Assembly: GCA_034769895.1 (NCBI GenBank)
Contig: CM068373.1
Span: forward strand, 20,751,967 to 20,815,966
DNA: 64,000 nt
Reading direction: 5' to 3'
From: Magicicada septendecula
Lineage: Eukaryota; Arthropoda; Insecta; Hemiptera; Cicadidae
In this document: piece after piece, positions 57,660 to 64,000 of the stretch
How the letters are laid out: each line of letters opens with the position of its first letter
Position numbering within the stretch: the stretch's first letter is position 1
The notes under the pieces: generated by a model
The model's database searches: none
The model's input: the letters and a program-made list of their open reading frames with translations, nothing else
What the model was told of the DNA's origin: nothing
Program-made: the position numbers and the translations under genes

Positions 57660-58400
57660 AGCTTAGCTTTCCTCTCTCTGCAGAACATAAGATGGTCTTG
57701 GTCCATCAATCATCAGTTAACATTCTGATGAAGAGGACAAACACACCTTCTATATCCCAGATGCTCATGTTAAAATGCACCATTTTTTATGTAGTTTACA
57801 AATTCTGATCATAAGTCATCATTACACCAAAATGTTTGTTTTTTCTGCTGGATGTGTAGAACACTTAATAAAAGTTATTTTTATTGAATATTTGATTTTT
57901 AATTCAAACTGATATTTCATTCAATGCGCTGGAGGCAAACAAGAGCTTAATATTAAATTTTCTTGTTGCAAAATAGCAAGATTTTTACAAATAATAAAAA
58001 TCACATATGTGCTTTTGCTGTAAAACACATACTCCTTTTTACTACAATAACCTGTGTAGAGGGTATTCTAATTGTGTAAGTTTCAAAATTTTATCTGCTC
58101 CCCCACCAGATTTCTAAAAAAAAAACAATTCATAGCAGAGAAAGGGACCAATTAAAATAGCTCAAATTTTTTACATAAACTCTTTTTGTGCACATATATT
58201 TACCAACAAAATTACAACTTTGATTAAGGACTCCTTCAAGGTATACAAAATGCATAGGCCTATTCCAGCAATTTCAAGAACACAATTTACATTAAATTTT
58301 TGTCCTCTCAGTAAAAGCCAGCAGCAACATACGTCTTTAAGGAAGTAAGAGCACTGCTTAACAATTTAGTTTTTGCTTCGACTTTCTACTTTGCAAATAT
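57660..58400 (-). repeat. Interspersed repeat, copy 2 (inverted relative to 50700-51360)
   Basis: The reverse complement carries the same ordered blocks as copy 1, and is slightly longer, with an extra stretch near 58240-58340. The two copies face each other across solo LTR F and the Helitron. Confidence 0.62.
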
Positions 58401-58409
58401 TAAATTATG

Positions 58410-58860
58410 TTGATGAAAAATTTGTGAAGGCAACGAAACAGGAAGAAGAACCTTTCAAATATCTGAAGTGAAAATTTCCACATCTATGTGACACTAAGAA
58501 CAAGGAGGGAATCTCTGTTGGGCGTACATTAGTGAAGTGTTTAAGGATGAAACCTCTCATAGGGTTACTGAAGGGAAAGCAGCTTGAAAAGCCTTCAAAT
58601 CTCTTACTGACATTTTTGGGTAATCAAAGAGATGAAAAGTACAATGTACATGTTAATTAACTTCTGACAACATACCTAGAATTAGGTTGCAGTATGTCAC
58701 TTAAAATATATTTTCACGATTCACATCTTGACTTCTTCCCAAGAAAATGTCATACAATGAGCAATGAGCATGGAGAGTGCTTCCACTACAAACAGTTCAG
58801 TGATGGAAAGAAGGTATTGGGGCAAATGGAACACACCTATGCTTTCCGACTATTGTTGGA
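58410..58860 (+). pseudogene. Decayed repeat-encoded protein fragment (SLKIHFLHSHLDFFP-type)
   Basis: Interrupted frames read ISVGRTLVKCLRMKPLIGLL, NLLLTFLGNQRDEKYNVHVN, then, after a stop, LGCSMSLKIYFHDSHLDFFP and SNEHGECFHYKQFSDGKKV. This order matches a protein I recall as multicopy in insect and spider genomes; its family name and function are unknown to me. It directly abuts repeat copy 2. Confidence 0.5.
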
Positions 58861-58979
58861 ATGTGACAGATGTCCCAGAAGTAGCTCACAAATGAAAAAA
58901 AACACACAAACACTTGAACTAGTAGTTAGTAGTTCCATATATGTAGGCCTATATGAAATTAACAGTTAGCAGTAAATTT

Positions 58980-59390
58980 ACGTACACACATAAGTTTTCA
59001 TTTTTGATACCAAGAGCTAATAAAAGTGTTCTGACGTCACATTCTGGTTTCTGGCCACATTTTTGGCTGTAAGTGGCTGTTTTTGTAAAAGAAGGACACA
59101 ACTTTTATTTTCTTGTTGGCCACTGTAATTAATGTAGGCCCTGCTATAATTACTTCTTCATTTACAAGATTGTCTCTGCAGTTTTGGAAAGGTTTATATA
59201 TAGGACTTTTCTAATAAGGAACGACACATTTCTGTTGGGATTTAATGGCAGATACAGGCCTTACATCCATTTCTATAACTCAAGAGACACTTCTTAAATA
59301 TAATTAGCCATCTGGAACACCTGAAAGCCAAGACTTATTACAGGTTTTTCACCCAGTTTGTTTATATAGATACTACAAACTCACCTTGTG
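58980..59390. other. Sequence downstream of ANAPC13
   Basis: Probable 3' untranslated or downstream region of ANAPC13. On the minus strand an AATAAA lies near 59106-59111, about 280 nt after the stop. No other feature seen. Confidence 0.45.
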
Positions 59391-59615
59391 TTACTGATTG
59401 TGGCTCTGATGTTGTTCACTTAACATTCCTAAAGCAAGATCGTTCCACTTAGATTCAGCTTCACGTAAGGTCATGTGTGAATCACCATTGTCTGCATCAG
59501 GATCTGGTAATTCTGACAATGGAACTGCTATATCATCATTTGGTAGCTCTTCATCTCTCCAAGCATCATCAACTATATCCAATAAACGTCCATCAACAGT
59601 TGCTTGGCTGTCCAT
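59391..59615 (-). CDS. ANAPC13: Anaphase-promoting complex subunit 13
   Basis: A 74-residue protein, the same length as human APC13 and alignable throughout. It has MDSQATVDGRLLDIVDDAWR (human MDSEVQRDGRILDLIDDAWR), ELPNDDIAVPLSELPDPD and SKWNDLALGML (human MKWTDLALQYL). It is a small acidic subunit that stabilises the TPR subunits of the APC/C ubiquitin ligase in mitosis. The start is set by homology; an upstream in-frame Met five codons earlier is ignored because 'ttgtgttttag' ending at 59619-59620 looks like a 3' splice site. Six bases after the stop, CACAAG|gtgagt resembles a splice donor, so the 3' UTR may be spliced. Confidence 0.93.
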   Translation of the reverse strand: MDSQATVDGRLLDIVDDAWRDEELPNDDIAVPLSELPDPDADNGDSHMTLREAESKWNDLALGMLSEQHQSHNQ

Positions 59616-59620
59616 ATGGC

Positions 59621-60003
59621 TAAAACACAATATGGAACGAAACTTTAGGTCACATAATCAATACTCTACTGAGACCACATCACACGGATAGCCTTCATCA
59701 CTAGTACCACTAAAACACAATATGCAACAAAACTTTAGGTCACATAATCAATACTCTACTGAGACCACATCACATGGATAGCCTTCGTCACTAGTACCAC
59801 CAAAACACAATATGGAACGAAACTTTAGGTCACATAATCAATACTCTACTGAGACCACATCACACGGATAGCCTTCGTCACTAGTACCACTAAAACATAA
59901 TATGGAACGAAACTTCAGGTCACATAATCAATTCTCTACTGAGACCATATCACACGGATAGCCTTCATCACTAGTACCACTAAAACACAATATGGAAAGA
60001 AAC
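59621..60003. repeat. 90-bp minisatellite upstream of ANAPC13, about 4.2 copies
   Basis: Units start (T/C)AAAACA(C/T)AATATG at 59621, 59711, 59801, 59891 and 59981, about 95% alike. Each unit carries, on the minus strand, the same 'ccatattgtgttttag' that precedes the ANAPC13 coding exon, so the acceptor-like sequence is present five times in a row. Confidence 0.92.
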
Positions 60004-60414
60004 TTTCCATATGACCCATTCCATATTATTAAATTTCAAATTTTACTTTTGAAAAATATATGTTACAATCTCCGCACAATTAGCCTAAACAAAATCTTAA
60101 GTGATATTCTTGCGAGAATTGTACAAATGTAAACAACACAGAAAAGCCTGTTCCAATTTATAGTAATGCATTTTATTTTATTTAAGGATAGTCATATCAC
60201 ATGAAAAAACATTGCATGAATCAGCACTCCTGCATATTGGTTTTTATCAATGTTATCTATACACAGTCAAATTATTTTGTGATGGCTACTTGTCTACATG
60301 AAAAGCTGCCATAGTGAAAGAACAATTCCTTCCAAAAAACATCTTTCCTGTTCCTACAGTCAGCATTCAGAGTGCTATTAACTGTTTCATTATTTTGCAT
60401 ATAACACAATTATT

Positions 60415-60528
60415 AAATATCACTATAATATTGACGACTCGGAACACTAACATTAGTGTTCCGAGTCGTCAATATTATAGTGATATTTAGTTAAGTAACG
60501 GACACGTCATGGACACCGAAATCCAAGA
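60415..60528. mobile_element. 114-bp PLE-derived palindromic element
   Basis: Two perfect 36-bp arms (60415-60450, 60453-60488) around a 2-base loop contain GACGACTCGGAACACTAA. They are followed by GTTAAGTAACGGACACGTCA, TGGACACCGAAATCCAAGA. An 11-bp ACACAATTATT flanks both sides (60404-60414, 60529-60539). It shares its right end with the elements at 48046-48668 and 62878-63145. Confidence 0.85.
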
Positions 60529-60539
60529 ACACAATTATT

Positions 60540-62314
60540 GTTATTAAAAATTGAAAAGTCTACTGTGGTTGTTTCATCTGAATATTCCTCATTTGAACAG
60601 ATCATCTTCAATGTAATCAGTATTTTCACCAGTTAATTGAAACCCTACCTTGTACTTGACCTTTTTGATTAGAACTTCTCTGGTAATTGTTCAATCTCAA
60701 TGAACCATCTAAAACATTTTTTGTGAAAGTGACCCTAAATACATATCCATAGCACATTAGTAGAAACAATATTTTTTGGAACACTTCACTCATCATGCTA
60801 CTCATTTTTTAACACAGTTTATTAGGACAGTAAAATATGTTTACTGCCTACAGAAATTTAGAACGCACAAATAAAACACAGTAACAGGGTAAAATAGGAC
60901 TACCTGTCATTACCTGTGACAACAGGTCTGTTGTCACTACCTATGCTCTGGCAGCCACAAAACTTGCAAAAACTGTACTTTTTGTGTTTCTATGCACACT
61001 TCAGACATTTTTTTGTTTACACTCTACATACTGAACCCAAACCTATGTAACAGACCTCTGCACTCACCCTACATAGGCAATGTCTTCGTCCGCCTATTGA
61101 CTTGCGGATTACTAATACATCACGCATATGTAACAAACATTGAAACATTAGACCGCAATGCTTGGCCTTTTAATATGTTGTTTCTAATTGCTCCAATCAC
61201 AGCTAAGAGGGCACCAAATGTGCTAATCTGAAAAGAATTTGATGTGATTTCTAATACACCCCCTCCCTGGAAATGGGATTCAATACATCGGCTCCCAGTG
61301 CTTAAAAAAAATGTTTGTTTCAACTACAATGTTACAGATGTGTATTTAGGGTTGTTTTCACAAAAATTTGGGCAAAAGGTGTGGTTTATTAAGTTTGAAC
61401 AATTACCACTTCTCTTTTTAACTTATCTTAAATTTTAATTACAGTTTCATAAACTGCTGTCCACTGATTTTTTTAATTGATTCACATGTTTGCATAGTGA
61501 AATTTACCATATTTTTGTTGTCAAAACAGTTACTACTAACTGTTTAAGCCCAACTCAGTTGCGTGTGGTATAGGTGAGGATGTCAGGCTAACAAGTAACA
61601 GTGCAGCAGTGATTTCATAAATAGTGTCTACATTGTAGGTGTATGTAATGATTTATTCATCTGCACTTAATATAGATCTGACTTACCACAATTGATGTGG
61701 CCTAAAAGAAAATGTTACACACTACCTTACTTGTCTTTTGTAGATTTAGACATTTGAATTTGATAATTATGACACGGTGAACTATAGAAACGAACAATGT
61801 TTTATTGGTAATCGCTAGCCTATCACATGACAGAAAACCAAACTGGAGACTAATAACTAAATTCTAAGTAAATATTCCAAGTTAAGAAAAAAAAGTAATG
61901 GTCTTCTTTACCCCTCCCCCCTTCTCACAAGCAGTCATAATCATAATCGAGCAAAAGTCAGTTTGAATTCATTTTGAATCATAATCAACACACAAATACA
62001 TAAAACTGGTGTTAACAGCTAACAGATCGTTTATAAAGCAAAAAAATCCAAACTTGTCATTACTAAATTGCAGCTGTATATGCATTTTCACTTCAAATAG
62101 ATATCCACGAAGGTGAAATGTACAATTAAAAGAGGGTGAAATGTATAACAGTAAGTTTTATGACTAAACCGTGAAATCACATACTATGTGTCTCAGTAGA
62201 TGTCAAAATGATAGGACAATTACCTAATTTTGTTACATATCTTGTAGTCGCCAAACTAGGTTATTGTAAACATCGAAATTTGTAATTATTCCTTAGGCTT
62301 TCACGGCCGGTGTC
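60540..62314. other. Region upstream of ANAPC13
   Basis: AT-rich, with short overlapping open frames at 60992-61438 that show no domain. A minus-strand splice-donor-like ATTGTG|gtaagtcag lies near 61680-61690 and could belong to an ANAPC13 5' untranslated exon, but nothing else supports it. Confidence 0.45.
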
Positions 62315-62458
62315 ATTTGAATTATGAAAGATATCCGGGCTGTTTGGCCGTGGTCCCTGGTTTAAAACAAAACCAAACGTTTCGCTGCCGAAACGTTTGG
62401 TTTTGTTTTAAACCAGGGACCACGGCCAAAGAGCCCGGATATCTTTCATAATTCAAAT
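62315..62458. repeat. Near-perfect 70-bp-arm hairpin
   Basis: Arms 62315-62384 and 62389-62458 pair at all but about one position around a CTGC loop. The arms contain GGCCGTGGTCCCTGG and CCAAACGTTTCG. The CGAAACGTTTGG core next to the loop resembles the GAAAC-palindrome part of the hammerhead-like motifs in this window, without a CUGANGA box. Confidence 0.85.
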
Positions 62459-62877
62459 CGAAATTTGTAGTCTACAAGACAGCAGAGTCTGTAAACTACG
62501 TTCATATTTTAATTTGATTCATTGTATACTAATAAGTACATCAGTTTTGGCTAAACTACAATCTCAAATTTTGTCTGGTGTAGTAAATGACGAACAAATC
62601 ATGCAATTTAATTTTAAGACTATGCTTATATGTTACGGTTTTATTTGATGCCAAGCAAAAATCTACTTGGTGAGCCTGTTAATTATTCAAATTGCATAGA
62701 GAAGGTATGATCAACATTATTAAACATGTACTAACCTTCGTATTAATCACTGAACAATCCTTTGTTGCCGTTCCACAAATCGCCTAATTTGTTGCAATGT
62801 TACCAACATTAACAAGTCTAAATACCACTATTGTGGTATCCAAGAAATTAACAAGTAGTCAAAAATTTATATTTCAT

Positions 62878-63145
62878 TCTTGGTTTTCGTTGTCCATGAC
62901 GTGTCCGTTACTTAACTAAATACCACTATTGTATTAATTAACGACTCGGAACACTAAGTTTTTTATAAGTAAAAGCATAAAATTTTACCTTACAGCCTGA
63001 ACCGGTTTTCGCCTTTAAAAGGATTCTTCAGAGGCTCCGAAGAAGCCTTTTAAAGGCGAAACCGGTTCAGGCTGTAAGGTAAAACTTTATGCTTTTACTT
63101 ATAAAAAACTTAGTGTTCCGAGTCGTTAATTCAATAGTGGTATTC
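62878..63145 (-). mobile_element. 268-bp PLE-derived fold-back element
   Basis: ATATTTCAT flanks both sides (62869-62877, 63146-63154). About 105-bp arms meet near 63034. The arms carry the GACTCGGAACACTAAGTTTT end and hammerhead-like cores (GAAGAAGCCTTTTAAAGGCG then AAACCGGTTCAGGC). The outer minus-strand end reads GTAACGGACACGTCATGGAC, AACGAAAACCAAGA, as in the two related elements. Confidence 0.83.
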
Positions 63146-63289
63146 ATATTTCATATTATACTATTTGAAGTCTTTGAAGGGCAAAATATAGTGTAGTGAG
63201 ACGATATATTTAAATTTATTTTTGTATCTTTTCTGCAGTTAAATTGCGTTTTCACACATCCTTGAATTACTTAGAGAGGAAAAAAACTC

Positions 63290-63690
63290 CATTCCGTAAC
63301 GGTTATTCTGTAATCGACAGTTTGTATTAAACCCACTGAAGAAGAGAAACAACATCTCGAAACGTTTGGGAAGTGACAAAAGTAAGTTCATAAGTGAAAG
63401 TATATATATATATTATTAAATTAGAGGAAAAATGATTACATATTCGATAGCTGAGATCGCTAAAGCATATTTTAAACTCTCTTTTTGTAATTATCTTGTT
63501 GGTACATCCTCTTCATTCACTTTTTAAATTTATATTATATATTATAAACTTTCACTGTGAACTCTTACTTTTTGGTTTTGTTTCCCAAACATTTCAACGT
63601 GGTGTTCGTCCTTCGGTGTTCGTCTTCCTCAGTGGGATTTGAAATACTGAATGTCTGTACAAAGTAACGGTACAACCCATAACCTCTATT
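63290..63690. repeat. Degenerate inverted pair of PLE-type termini
   Basis: The left arm has CCCACTGAAGAAGAGAAACA, ACATCTCGAAACGTTTGGGA (63332-63375). The right arm, on the minus strand, has CCCACTGAGGAAGACGAACA ... TTGAAATGTTTGGGAAAC. Flanks TAACGGTTATTCTG and TAACGGTAC... are also related in inverted orientation. The left arm has CUGAAGA, a GAGA/UCUC stem and GAAAC and fits a hammerhead-like motif. Confidence 0.55.
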
Positions 63691-63699
63691 TGTTTAAAA

Positions 63700-64000
63700 T
63701 CATCGAATGTAGGATACTTAAAATAAGTTAGGGATCTAGATTCTTTACGTACGGCCCGGATTGCTTAGTAATTTGCTACAGCGTGTTCTTGTTCAAATTA
63801 ACGCAAAACGTTGATTTAATACTTACGCCAGTCGTTAGAAACAAAAGTTCAGGAATTGAGTCACTTTGAAACTTATGTAGGTACTCCACATGCAAAATTT
63901 TTAACACTTCGCCTGCACTTTTATTATCACGAGTAGACAAATGTTTAATAAATTATATTTAGCAAAATGGGGTTACTAAGATTTATAAACTTTGATATTC
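63700..64000. other. Right edge
   Basis: No gene recognised. A good minus-strand splice donor, GACTGGC|gtaagtatt, near 63820-63835 could mark a 5' untranslated exon of ANAPC13 entering from the right; this is a guess. Confidence 0.35.

Noticed and set aside
60426-60480. Rho-independent-like terminator
   Set aside because: This is eukaryotic DNA, and the palindrome with flanking 11-bp duplication is a mobile-element product.

Overview
The window is AT-rich animal nuclear DNA, most likely from an insect with a large, transposon-rich genome. The evidence is GT-AG introns, two recognisable animal genes, microsatellites, and a dense mix of eukaryotic transposons: LTR elements, Penelope-like elements (PLEs), hAT, Tc1/mariner, Helitron, Harbinger and Kolobok-like. 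The species cannot be named from the sequence.

Host genes. Two genes lie on the minus strand. ZFAND1 (AN1-type zinc finger protein 1, a p97/proteasome adaptor) occupies about 49 kb. Coding exon 1 is 49069-49236, exon 2 is 8078-8278, exon 3 is 4611-4799, and exon 4 is 1-144 and runs off the left edge. All junctions are in phase 0 with consensus splice sites. ANAPC13, a 74-residue APC/C subunit, is encoded in one exon at 59391-59615. A 90-bp minisatellite starts at its putative 3' splice site.

Intron 1 of ZFAND1 (8279-49068) is a stack of nested transposons. LTR element A (8483-47694, TSD ACAG) has its gag-like ORF interrupted by solo LTR D (10788-43626, TSD CTTG). D is split at an (AT)n tract by a hAT element (11545-18139), a Penelope-like element PLE2 (18148 to about 42170), a 174-bp tandem repeat and a PLE fold-back. 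PLE2 is itself split by LTR element B (18548-24392, TSD TGTT), by a compound PLE1 insertion (24810-38275) and by a Kolobok-like element (40513-41992, TSD TTAA). LTR element C (25637-31800, TSD GTTC) sits inside one PLE1 copy. The hAT also contains a solo LTR, E (14466-14905, TSD CATG). One PLE1 copy has an intact 825-residue RT plus GIY-YIG ORF (35507-37984).

LTR elements A, B and C, with solo LTRs D and F (E is less certain), form a set of related non-autonomous retrotransposons. Each full element has one gag-like ORF and no pol. The LTRs share a U5 leader ending in a splice donor. The full elements share a 3' noncoding module: a conserved block, a candidate exon, a covarying hairpin and an identical polypurine tract. 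I know of no description of this architecture, and it is the best candidate here for something new.

Other introns and the upstream region. Intron 3 holds a DDE transposon with an intact 466-residue transposase (1300-3630). Intron 2 holds a TIR element with repeated subterminal motifs (5951-7343). Upstream of ZFAND1 are a LINE fragment carrying a PLE fold-back, a Harbinger remnant, solo LTR F on the same strand as ZFAND1, a Helitron with both termini, and decayed TE coding fragments. Hammerhead-ribozyme-like motifs recur in at least five PLE-related contexts, and several very short PLE-derived palindromes with 9-11 bp TSDs lie on the right side.
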